Positions 1 through 6,206 of a stretch of DNA of 8,785 nt are shown here, piece by piece. Numbering within the stretch: the first letter of the stretch is position 1; each line of letters opens with the position of its first letter. The DNA is taken from NCBI GenBank assembly GCA_029062075.1, contig JAIDQW010000401.1:1-8785 (forward strand). Direction: 5' to 3'. The notes beneath the pieces are model-generated. The model worked only from the letters and a program-made list of their open reading frames with translations. It was not told where the DNA came from and made no database searches. The translations under genes and the position numbers were made by a program. Origin of the DNA: Paramuribaculum sp. Lineage in GTDB: Bacteria > Bacteroidota > Bacteroidia > Bacteroidales > Muribaculaceae.

Positions 1-755
1 CCGGAGCCGCGTCTATAAGAATTGCACGTCGCCTCCAGACCGGGGCGCAGACTCCGGTCAGCATTACCTTCAACAAAGTTCTCACTCTCAATGATCTGGC
101 AGAAAAAATAGCCGCACCGATGGAGTTTTCACCAAACGATTTTCTGGAAGCTTGCAGCAAGGAGCTACCCGGCTACGGATTTGATGATAAAAGAACTTAC
201 ATTGCCGCATTTTTGCCTGACAGTTATGAGGCTTACTGGACAGACAGTGCGGAAAAAGTTGTGGAAAAGCTGGTCAAGCATAGAAATTCTTTTTGGGACG
301 AGACCAGAAGGCAAAAAGCTAAAGCTCTTGGAATCACCCCTGTACAGGCGGCGACAATCGCCTCTATCGTTGAGGAGGAATCGGGAAAAAATGATGAGCG
401 TCCCACCATCGCCCGTCTATATCTGAACCGTCTCCATAAAGGCATGAAGCTGCAGGCTGACCCAACCGTGAAATTTGCCGTAGGCGATTTCTCACTCCGA
501 CGCATCCTTGCAAAGCACCTGAGCGTGGAGTCGCCTTACAACACTTACCGTAACAACGGACTCCCGCCGGGTCCCATCAGATTAGCCGATGCAAGAACTA
601 TCGATGCGGTGCTTGATGCCCCAAAAAACAATTATATCTATATGTGCGCCAGAGAAGATTTCTCAGGCTACCATAATTTTGCCGCAGACTACGATACTCA
701 TCTGGCTAACGCAAAACGCTATCAGGCTGAACTTAACAAGAGAGGTATTAAATGA
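1..755 (+). CDS. mltG: MltG, endolytic murein transglycosylase (5' end cut by window)
   Basis: MltG (YceG family) is a membrane-anchored lytic transglycosylase that cuts nascent glycan strands and is thought to terminate peptidoglycan polymerisation. The frame is open from the left edge (first whole codon at base 3), giving 250 visible residues. The ATG at 120 is internal, since the 39 codons before it read as normal MltG sequence. Counting from that Met, the hallmark ASIVEEES is at residues 81-88 and holds the expected catalytic Glu. LQADPTV is at 111-117, YNTYRNNGLPPGPI at 140-153, and a YHNF segment near 184-187. About 95 N-terminal residues, including the single transmembrane anchor, should lie outside the window if the protein has the usual length of about 340. 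The stop overlaps the start of the next gene as ATGA, implying translational coupling. Family assignment is very secure. Confidence 0.95.
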   Translation, partial: GAASIRIARRLQTGAQTPVSITFNKVLTLNDLAEKIAAPMEFSPNDFLEACSKELPGYGFDDKRTYIAAFLPDSYEAYWTDSAEKVVEKLVKHRNSFWDETRRQKAKALGITPVQAATIASIVEEESGKNDERPTIARLYLNRLHKGMKLQADPTVKFAVGDFSLRRILAKHLSVESPYNTYRNNGLPPGPIRLADARTIDAVLDAPKNNYIYMCAREDFSGYHNFAADYDTHLANAKRYQAELNKRGIK

Positions 756-994
756 AGACTGATTCCGGTGACGAGTTGGTTACACTCGCAGAATATCCGC
801 ACGACTGGCAGGCACACATCGCCAAAGGCATTCTTGACGATGCCGGTATTCCTTGCATTATAAACAACGAGCTTTTCGGAGGTATTTATCCCATAGGATT
901 CAACTCTATCGGTGCAATAACAGTGTCGGTGCGCCGCCGCGACCTTAACGAAGCCCGCAGGCTTACAGCTCACTGCTCCGACAGCGGCGACTGA
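752..994 (+). CDS. DUF2007 domain protein, small putative signal-transducing protein
   Basis: This 80-residue soluble protein matches the DUF2007 pattern. A short N-terminal strand (LVTLAEYP) is followed by a helix with AKGILDDAGIPC at residues 24-35. Then come INNE, a loop with a proline, and the strand AITVSVRRRDLNEARRL. Family members fold like a small ferredoxin or GlnB-type domain and have been suggested to sense or signal, but no molecular function is established. There is no signal peptide or transmembrane segment, so it is probably cytoplasmic. Its ATG shares four bases with the mltG stop (ATGA), so ribosomes finishing mltG probably restart here. Its last 25 bases overlap the 3' end of the permease gene on the other strand. 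The start is fixed by the overlap and the family length of 70-80 residues. The domain call is from pattern memory and is fairly secure. Confidence 0.85.
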   Translation: MKTDSGDELVTLAEYPHDWQAHIAKGILDDAGIPCIINNELFGGIYPIGFNSIGAITVSVRRRDLNEARRLTAHCSDSGD

Positions 995-2124
995 AACGCT
1001 TCGTTTATCTCCTTGACATCTTCCGCACCATTTCCACCGCTGTCTTCATCCCGCAATATCACATAGCGGTCATAGTACGCCAGCAAAAGAGTAGTCAGCG
1101 GCAACGCTATTATAAGACCGATGAATCCGAGAAGGCTGCCCCACACCGACAGCGACAGCAATATCAGCGCAGGATTAAGCCCCATCGCCTTACCCATGAT
1201 TTTTGGCGTAAGAAACAGATCCTGAATGCACTGCACTATGCAGTAAACAGCTATACACTCCCAGAATATTGTCCAGAAATTGCCTCCGCCGCCAACTGCA
1301 TAAACAAGGCAGAGAACACTCGCTGGAATAAATGATATGAGCTGAAGATACGGCACCATGTTCAGCACTCCGATAAACAAGCCCAGGGCAATTGCCATTG
1401 GCAAACCGATTATCAGAAAACCGATGCTGAACAGAATACCTACTATGAATGCCACCAGCGCCTGACCGCGGAAATAGTGGTTCATGCTATCCTTTATATC
1501 ATTGCCGACACGAAAAACAATATTACGGTATTTAGGTGGCACCATCCTTTTCATGCCCCGGTTAAGACGCTCATAGTCAATCATTACAAATATCACATAG
1601 AGCACAACCACACACCAGCTCACTATGCCGAGAATCACCGAAATGCTACCGTTGATTATCTTCCATGACGCGCTCAGTGTACCCTCAATCAACGAAGCCC
1701 ATTCCTGCTTTGTGAGCAGGTCGGATATCTGGTCGAAATCCACATGCTTCCTTATGAATTCATGCACCGAATCCGGCAGAAAAGCCACAGCTGCCTCAGA
1801 GTTGGCGTACTTGCGCAGAATTCCCGCCATCTGATGCATCTCATCAAAAAGCATCGGCACAAAGAAATAACACAGCAGCAAGAAGATAAACAACACCTCA
1901 AACAGCGTCACAAAAATTGCCGGAGTGCGTGACTTGAAATGAAGCAATCTCTTGTTATGCTGAACAAACGGTTCAAGCATATATGCTATCAGGCAAGCTA
2001 CGCAGAATGGCAGTAGAACATCTTTAAGGGTGTTTATCAGCCATATAGCGGCTGCGAAACATAACGCGCCTATTATCAGGCGCACCACCCGGTCAAAGGT
2101 ATATGGCTGGCGTGTATGTGGCAT
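970..2124 (-). CDS. AI-2E family transporter (PerM/YdiK-type permease)
   Basis: This 384-residue polytopic inner-membrane protein belongs to the AI-2E transporter family (PF01594). Members have been linked to autoinducer-2 export or to ion/proton antiport, and most are uncharacterised, so the substrate is not predictable. Hydrophobic segments lie near residues 14-50 (a pair), 67-92, 158-182, 218-260 (a pair), 262-278, 284-302 and 318-350. A longer polar stretch at about 93-157 sits between helices three and four, as usual in the family. Diagnostic sequence includes YFRGQALVAF near 217-226, TPKIMGKAMGLNP at 306-318 and LSVWGSLLGFIGLIIALPL at 325-343. A charged tail of about 30 residues follows the last helix. 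The ATG lies 5 bases after the phosphorylase stop with no clear Shine-Dalgarno, so it is probably the last gene of the four-gene unit. Confidence 0.92.
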   Translation of the reverse strand: MPHTRQPYTFDRVVRLIIGALCFAAAIWLINTLKDVLLPFCVACLIAYMLEPFVQHNKRLLHFKSRTPAIFVTLFEVLFIFLLLCYFFVPMLFDEMHQMAGILRKYANSEAAVAFLPDSVHEFIRKHVDFDQISDLLTKQEWASLIEGTLSASWKIINGSISVILGIVSWCVVVLYVIFVMIDYERLNRGMKRMVPPKYRNIVFRVGNDIKDSMNHYFRGQALVAFIVGILFSIGFLIIGLPMAIALGLFIGVLNMVPYLQLISFIPASVLCLVYAVGGGGNFWTIFWECIAVYCIVQCIQDLFLTPKIMGKAMGLNPALILLSLSVWGSLLGFIGLIIALPLTTLLLAYYDRYVILRDEDSGGNGAEDVKEINEAFQSPLSEQ

Positions 2125-2129
2125 AACTA

Positions 2130-3011
2130 TCAGGGTATAAGTCGGTCAAGAACAGTTGAAATCAGATCGGTCACCGCAGTGCGGTAGTTGGGAGTGGTAT
2201 TATGGTTCATGCGGTTGGCTATGATTGAGCACACTGTCATTGCCTTGTGCCCCATCAACCTGGATAGTCCCTGAAGCGGGGCGCTTTCCATCTCGTAATT
2301 GGTGATTCGCATTCCGTTATGCCGAAATGATTCTATGCGTGAGTTCAAATCGGGAATTGCAAGAGGCAACCTCACCTCCCTCCCCTGCGGACCGTAAAAT
2401 CCCACCGCCGAGATAGTGTTGCCAATCAGCATGTCATCCTTACCGATTCTCTCCACAAGCTCCTCATCAGCATCCACAACGTATGGCTTTGCCCACAAAG
2501 GATTCCAGTCGGTGTGGTCACACAGAGCCTTTTCATAGTCAAGGTCGGCAACATCATTTCTGCCGGCATAGTAGTTCAGAACTCCGTCAAAACCGATCGA
2601 CTTGCCCGCTATCACAGGCGTACCTAACGGAATGTCCGGCTGCAACGCACCGGAGGTGCCTATTCTCACCATTTCGAGAGTGCGGTGATTGGGCCGAACA
2701 GTACGAGTGGCAAAATCCACGTTGGCAAGTGCGTCCAGTTCAGTAGCCACTATATCAATGTTATCGGGACCTATTCCGTGAGACAGACACATCACCGGGG
2801 TGCCGCGGAGAGTTCCTCCGATTGTTTTGAACTCGCGGCTCTGCACAGCAAAATCGCGGGTATCAAAAAATGAAGCCACCAGATCCACCCTTCCGGGATC
2901 ACCCACAAGAATTATTTTGTCGGTAAGCTGCTCCGGTAGCAGATGAAGGTGAAAAACACTACCATCATCATTGATGATAAGTTCCGACGGTGCTATTGTT
3001 TTCTGTGCCAT
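2130..3011 (-). CDS. Nucleoside phosphorylase, uridine phosphorylase type
   Basis: This is a 293-residue member of the PNP/UDP superfamily (PF01048). These enzymes split nucleosides with phosphate into a free base and ribose-1-phosphate for salvage in the cytoplasm. GDPGR at residues 37-41 is the N-terminal phosphate-binding motif. GIGPDN follows at 79-84, and RIGTSG at 116-121 forms the phosphate and sugar pocket. FYGPQGR is at 205-211, and NYEMES at 238-243 supplies the ribose-binding Met-Glu. ANRMNH is at 265-270. The architecture is closest to uridine phosphorylases, but purine or mixed specificity cannot be excluded by eye, so no gene symbol is given. The length is normal for Bacteroidota homologues. 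The start follows an A-rich 25-base gap after dprA, and the permease follows 5 bases after the stop, so the gene is probably co-transcribed with both. Confidence 0.9.
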   Translation of the reverse strand: MAQKTIAPSELIINDDGSVFHLHLLPEQLTDKIILVGDPGRVDLVASFFDTRDFAVQSREFKTIGGTLRGTPVMCLSHGIGPDNIDIVATELDALANVDFATRTVRPNHRTLEMVRIGTSGALQPDIPLGTPVIAGKSIGFDGVLNYYAGRNDVADLDYEKALCDHTDWNPLWAKPYVVDADEELVERIGKDDMLIGNTISAVGFYGPQGREVRLPLAIPDLNSRIESFRHNGMRITNYEMESAPLQGLSRLMGHKAMTVCSIIANRMNHNTTPNYRTAVTDLISTVLDRLIP

Positions 3012-3036
3012 ATCTTATCTGTTTATCTATTTGTCA

Positions 3037-4152
3037 TCACGCCTTGGCAAGCCGGTATTTGGCTCCGGGGTAGGCTATTAGCAAGCCCTTGAACTCCATA
3101 TCTATCAGCATTGCCATCAGTTTGCCCACACTTATATCAAGAGCTATGGACAGCTGATTGACCCTTGCCTCACCGTTTTCGGTAAGATAGTCCACAACCG
3201 CCTGCTCCTCAGGCAGCAGCTCATCGAAAAGACTCTGCTGCTCGCACTCCTGAGCCTTCCGCTGCCACCCCATGGCGTCTATCATGTTTTCAGGGTCAGA
3301 AATCAGAGCCGCTGAATTATTGGCTATCAACTTATTGCAGCCCTCACTATACTTGTCTGATATTCTGCCGGGAAGAGCAAACACATCACGATTGTAATCT
3401 CCTGCCAGAGCTGCAGTTATCAGCGCACCACCCTTCACAGCACTTTCCGCTACAAATAAACAGTCACAAAGCCCTGCCACTATGCGGTTCCGAGCCACAA
3501 AGTTGCCCTTGTGCACCGGGTCAGAGGATGTGAACTCGGTGAGCAGCAACCCATTGGAACGGGCTATACTCACTGCCGTCTGCCTGTGTTGCGCAGGATA
3601 AATGGTGTTTAGCCCGTGGGCGAGAACCGCCACTGTCGGCAATCCGCGCTTCAAAGCCGCGCGGTGGGCGGCTATATCTATACCGAAAGCGAGGCCGCTG
3701 ACAATAACCGGCGGCTCCTCAAGCGAGTCGGCAAGACACTTTACCAGCCGGTCGGTGAAATCAATACCGTAAGGAGTCGCATGGCGGGTGCCCACGATAC
3801 CTATGGTCACACTTTTATTCAGATTACAATTGCCGGTAGAGTAGAGCATCAGAGGAGCGTCCTCGCAATCTTCCAGTCGTCCGGGATAATCCGCATCAGC
3901 GAAATAGAGGGGCTTGATATTGTGAGCAGCAATAAAATCTGCCTCCCTCTTAGCCTTTTCTATCAGCGAGTCGCGGTAAGACCTGTCAAAAATCTTGCTC
4001 CGAACACCCATTACAGAAGCCAGAGCCGAATCCGTTACCGTAAAAAAATCCTCCTCGCTGCCAACGCGCGACAGAATCTCACCAGCAAGAGTGCGGTTGA
4101 TACCCTTAAGCGAGGCAAAGGCAATGCGGTAAACTATAGGCTCACAGCTCAT
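3037..4152 (-). CDS. dprA: DprA, DNA-processing protein
   Basis: DprA (Smf) binds incoming single-stranded DNA and loads RecA onto it during natural transformation. It is widely conserved even where competence is unproven. The 371-residue protein has an N-terminal helical region (1-80) that includes a helix-hairpin-helix-like stretch near 13-30. The Rossmann-like core spans about 85-295, with GTRHATPYG at 121-129, SGLAFGIDIAAH at 152-163, GLNTIYP at 180-186, FVARNRI at 218-224, ESAVKGGALITA at 236-247, ALPG at 259-262 and GCNKLI at 271-276. A C-terminal winged-helix domain (about 312-368, with VNQLSIALDIS) completes the standard layout. Its ATG overlaps the thioesterase stop as ATGA, which fixes the start and implies coupled translation. 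The gene ends in two adjacent in-frame TGA codons (3034-3039). The assignment is secure. Confidence 0.97.
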   Translation of the reverse strand: MSCEPIVYRIAFASLKGINRTLAGEILSRVGSEEDFFTVTDSALASVMGVRSKIFDRSYRDSLIEKAKREADFIAAHNIKPLYFADADYPGRLEDCEDAPLMLYSTGNCNLNKSVTIGIVGTRHATPYGIDFTDRLVKCLADSLEEPPVIVSGLAFGIDIAAHRAALKRGLPTVAVLAHGLNTIYPAQHRQTAVSIARSNGLLLTEFTSSDPVHKGNFVARNRIVAGLCDCLFVAESAVKGGALITAALAGDYNRDVFALPGRISDKYSEGCNKLIANNSAALISDPENMIDAMGWQRKAQECEQQSLFDELLPEEQAVVDYLTENGEARVNQLSIALDISVGKLMAMLIDMEFKGLLIAYPGAKYRLAKA

Positions 4153-4562
4153 TTTAGATATTTTTCAAATGCTGCCGCAAGAACATCACCGCGCGAGAGC
4201 CGCCCATTTTCAAGGCACACAACCGTCACCTCGGCGCGACATACACTCTCCTTGTCGCGCGCTCTGTAAATATCCTGCTTGAAAATAAACCGGGGGCCTT
4301 CGCGGTGCATACTCAGGCAACTTATCATCTCGTCACCCGAGGTCAGCGGTGTAAGATACTCTATTTCAACCTTGCGGAGCACCGGATCGATGCCTTGAGA
4401 GTGCATTTCGTCAAAAGAAAAACCCGCGCTGCGGCAAAACGCATGGCGGGTATGCTCCAAATAATGAAGATAGTTCGCATTGTTGACTATGCCCTGAACA
4501 TCAAGCTCATAGTCTCTCACGCCCAGAGTCATCTCAAAGTCATATCCTCCAATTGCATCCAT
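4149..4562 (-). CDS. Acyl-CoA thioesterase, 4HBT hotdog family (YbgC-like)
   Basis: This 137-residue single hotdog-fold protein belongs to the 4-hydroxybenzoyl-CoA thioesterase group, which hydrolyses acyl-CoA thioesters in the cytoplasm. The signature is VRDYELDVQGIVNNANYLHY at residues 15-34. D21 sits where the catalytic Asp of this family lies, and N30-Y31 correspond to the conserved pair of the active-site helix. The helix continues through LEHTRH (35-40). The beta sheet follows, with VEIEYLTPLTSGDEM at 65-79 and FIFKQDIYR at 92-100. The substrate chain length cannot be read from the sequence; YbgC itself prefers short acyl-CoAs. It is the first gene of the four-gene unit, and its stop overlaps the dprA start by ATGA. 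A plausible Bacteroidota promoter lies just upstream. The start has no competing upstream ATG, and the length is typical. Confidence 0.93.
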   Translation of the reverse strand: MDAIGGYDFEMTLGVRDYELDVQGIVNNANYLHYLEHTRHAFCRSAGFSFDEMHSQGIDPVLRKVEIEYLTPLTSGDEMISCLSMHREGPRFIFKQDIYRARDKESVCRAEVTVVCLENGRLSRGDVLAAAFEKYLK

Positions 4563-4581
4563 GGTTTTTTATTTATCTGCG

Positions 4582-4612
4582 TAAAATTACGAAAAAAACC
4601 ACTAAAGGCAAT
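4582..4612 (-). promoter_or_regulatory. Candidate Bacteroidota promoter for the thioesterase/dprA unit
   Basis: On the - strand the sequence reads ATTG (4609-4612), a 19-base spacer, then TAATTTTA (4582-4589). This fits the Bacteroidota pattern TTTG/TTG-N19-21-TAnnTTTG except that the final G is A. Transcription would begin near 4575, leaving a leader of only about 12 bases before the ATG at 4562. The 61-base gap between genes contains no better candidate. A seven-T run lies inside the spacer (4592-4598), so part of this segment could instead help end transcription of the lipoprotein gene upstream, although no convincing stem precedes it. Confidence 0.45.
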
Positions 4613-4623
4613 ATAAGAACAGG

Positions 4624-5391
4624 CTAAAGGATGAGCTGAAGCTCGCAGTTTGCCTCGATTTCAAAGCGGGTGCTCTCATCGGTGAGGCGTAGAACCATCG
4701 GGCCCGCATGCGAAGATCCGCGGCAATCTATTATCTTTTCCCAGTTGAAGTCAAAGCCTTTATTAAAGAGAATGAATACTGACTGTGAGCCGGACATCAG
4801 GTAAGAATAAGTGGTATCCGGAGCGGCAGACTCCTCATGATCCGGATCATCCCATATATAAAATTCCATTTTCACCTTCTGACCCATCAGGATATCGAAC
4901 TTGCCGGTTGTAATCACGCGATCACCACGGCGAAGCTCAAGCACCCTCTTATTATCCGCTGTGCGGATAAATCTGAGCTCGTCACCCTTCTCAATACCCG
5001 GATGAGGAACACCTTCGCGCACATTCGACACTATAAACTCCATAAAGAGTTCTGTAACCGACACACCGATAGTGGTTTCGGTGCCGGTACCGAGATCCTT
5101 AACTGTCAGAGTGCTGTTTCCGGTTGAAAGAGGGCTGACATACACGCTGTGACCGTGAATGTTCACAAACGGAGCTCCGAGAATATGCGGGTCCCCTACC
5201 TCAACTTCATACTTGCCGCTGCCATTCTTAAAATTAATCATGGTTGCGATATTGGTGCGGATTGTATAATCCGTGCTGGCAAACTCCAGAGGCACAGGGG
5301 GTGCCGGCTTGTCATCACTGCAGGATGTGAAAGCACTTGCCGCGATAACACATATAGCGGCAAGAATAGTGCGGAGATGCTGTATAGTCAT
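4624..5391 (-). CDS. Lipoprotein of unknown function, probably surface-exposed
   Basis: I do not recognise a named family. From the chosen ATG at 5391 the protein has 255 residues. A signal peptide (hydrophobic core about 9-21) ends in the lipobox FTSC, with the lipidated Cys at 24. SDD follows immediately, resembling the acidic signal that sends Bacteroidota lipoproteins to the outer-membrane surface. A proline-rich linker (KPAPPVP) leads to a beta-rich domain at about 35-115, which looks like a bacterial Ig-like or BACON-type fold (VEVGDPHILGAPFVN, VYVSPLSTGNSTLTV). The C-terminal part (about 117-255) is also strand-rich, with an acidic WDDPDHEE patch near 180-186 and two cysteines at 223 and 249 that could pair. 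The frame stays open upstream to an ATG at 5475, giving 283 residues. That ATG lies upstream of the predicted transcription start and would place 28 polar residues before the signal peptide, so it is rejected. The gene is probably monocistronic. Confidence 0.82.
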   Translation of the reverse strand: MTIQHLRTILAAICVIAASAFTSCSDDKPAPPVPLEFASTDYTIRTNIATMINFKNGSGKYEVEVGDPHILGAPFVNIHGHSVYVSPLSTGNSTLTVKDLGTGTETTIGVSVTELFMEFIVSNVREGVPHPGIEKGDELRFIRTADNKRVLELRRGDRVITTGKFDILMGQKVKMEFYIWDDPDHEESAAPDTTYSYLMSGSQSVFILFNKGFDFNWEKIIDCRGSSHAGPMVLRLTDESTRFEIEANCELQLIL

Positions 5392-5455
5392 ATTCGGCGT
5401 CACTGTATCGGGTATTAGTTGCTTTAGAAAAGCTGCTTGTGTATAATGTTCACTG

Positions 5456-5486
5456 CAAAAATAGCGATTTTTCATAAACAGACAAA
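5456..5486 (-). promoter_or_regulatory. Bacteroidota -33/-7 promoter for the lipoprotein gene
   Basis: On the - strand the sequence reads TTTG (5483-5486), exactly 19 bases, then TATTTTTG (5456-5463). This is a full match to the Bacteroidota housekeeping sigma-factor pattern TTTG-N19-TAnnTTTG. Transcription should start near 5450, leaving a leader of roughly 59 bases before the ATG at 5391. The element lies inside the longest open frame of the lipoprotein gene, which is why the shorter start is preferred. It indicates transcription independent of the upstream suf/DUF308 block. Confidence 0.75.
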
Positions 5487-5515
5487 AAAATCTCAGCCAT
5501 ATACATACACAGCAA

Positions 5516-5547
5516 GGTCGTCAGAGTCCGCAGCGACTCTGACGACC
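5516..5547 (-). terminator. Perfect 13-bp hairpin after the DUF308 gene, probable terminator
   Basis: GGTCGTCAGAGTC (5516-5528) and its exact reverse complement (5535-5547) flank the six-base loop CGCAGC. It starts 26 bases past the DUF308 stop, just before the promoter of the next gene, which is where a transcription end is expected. It is not a classical intrinsic terminator, because neither strand has a T-run directly after the stem. On the - strand the nearest run of seven T is about 25 bases on, at 5484-5490. A protein-binding palindrome or an RNA-stabilising 3' stem are alternatives. The structure itself is certain; its function is inferred from position. Confidence 0.55.
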
Positions 5548-5573
5548 CTAAAAACTTAATATTTTCAGAGAAG

Positions 5574-6140
5574 TTATTCGGCGGGAAGCTGCTCGCGCTT
5601 GCCGGCGGGATTTACCGCAGTGATTTCCATTATAGTGCTGACAGATGACGCTACCAGCGAAATTCCTGTGATAAGCGACACAATGGAGTTCATGGTGCGC
5701 ACATTGGTGCAGATAATCACTATTCCGGCGATAATCATCAGCACGGGAATGATATAGAACCAGCCGGGCAACACATACGGGCGGCTCCAGAAACCTACAA
5801 ACACTATGTGGAAAATACCGTAGAGAATCAGGATTCCACCGAATATATAGGCGAGAAGTCCGACAAAGAATCCGGGGCTTATAGCCATCCATACTCCGAG
5901 TGCGAGCGCACCGACACTTGCTATGATGGTGGAAGATGCAGCGGAATGATCCACTTTTTCTTTCTCTTTATTGCCTTTGCGCACAAGTGCGGATATGAGA
6001 CTGTAAAGACCGGGGATAATGAACATTACACCCACAGCAACAATAAACCAGTTCAGCAGATTTGCCTCATTGTGCCATACTATCAGAAGAATACCTACAA
6101 CCATCACTATGATTGCGGTGAGCCAGTTGTTTGCTTTCAT
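5574..6140 (-). CDS. DUF308 family membrane protein (HdeD-like)
   Basis: This 188-residue protein has six hydrophobic segments, near residues 5-22, 29-51, 69-87, 90-113, 123-144 and 150-172. A lysine-rich loop (KGNKEKEK, 55-62) divides it into two halves, as expected for the repeated three-part DUF308 unit. Helix pairs with a glycine-rich pattern such as GVMFIIPGLYSLISAL and FGGILILYGIFHIVF are typical of the family. The best-known relative, E. coli HdeD, is tied to acid resistance, but the biochemical function of the family is unknown. It sits in the cytoplasmic membrane and has a short charged C-terminus. It begins 66 bases after sufS with no visible terminator between them, so read-through from the suf operon is possible. 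The leader just before the ATG is extremely A+T-rich and has no Shine-Dalgarno. The fold class is secure; its role is unknown. Confidence 0.85.
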   Translation of the reverse strand: MKANNWLTAIIVMVVGILLIVWHNEANLLNWFIVAVGVMFIIPGLYSLISALVRKGNKEKEKVDHSAASSTIIASVGALALGVWMAISPGFFVGLLAYIFGGILILYGIFHIVFVGFWSRPYVLPGWFYIIPVLMIIAGIVIICTNVRTMNSIVSLITGISLVASSVSTIMEITAVNPAGKREQLPAE

Positions 6141-6206
6141 TTCAGTATATTTTTATTTATATACTTATTACAACGGCAGCGGCTCAATTGTTCTGATCAT
6201 CCTCAG
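6141..6206. other. Short gap between sufS and the DUF308 gene
   Basis: The 66 bases between these two - strand genes hold no reading frame and no strong stem-loop. The half nearest the DUF308 start is almost pure A/T. I looked for the Bacteroidota promoter pattern on the - strand and found only poor matches (a TTG without a proper TAnnTTTG at 19-21 bases). Co-transcription with sufS is therefore the simpler reading, but an unrecognised promoter is possible. Confidence 0.4.

Noticed and set aside
3034..3039. Two adjacent in-frame TGA stops ending dprA, considered as a recoding signal
   Set aside because: Tandem stops are a common safeguard, the DprA C-terminus is complete, and nothing coding follows in frame.
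3616..4269. Long + strand open frame (217 codons) opposite dprA
   Set aside because: It is antisense to the conserved DprA core and the thioesterase end, with no protein-like pattern and no promoter seen.
4592..4598. Seven-T run on the - strand after the lipoprotein gene, considered as an intrinsic terminator
   Set aside because: No stable stem precedes it; only two G-C pairs can form next to it.
5421..5433. Small 5-bp hairpin in the lipoprotein leader, considered as a riboswitch
   Set aside because: A five-pair stem with a three-base loop in a leader of about 59 bases is too small and too common to support a riboswitch call.
5392..5475. Longer lipoprotein start at 5475
   Set aside because: It would place 28 polar residues before a clear signal peptide, and it lies upstream of the predicted transcription start.
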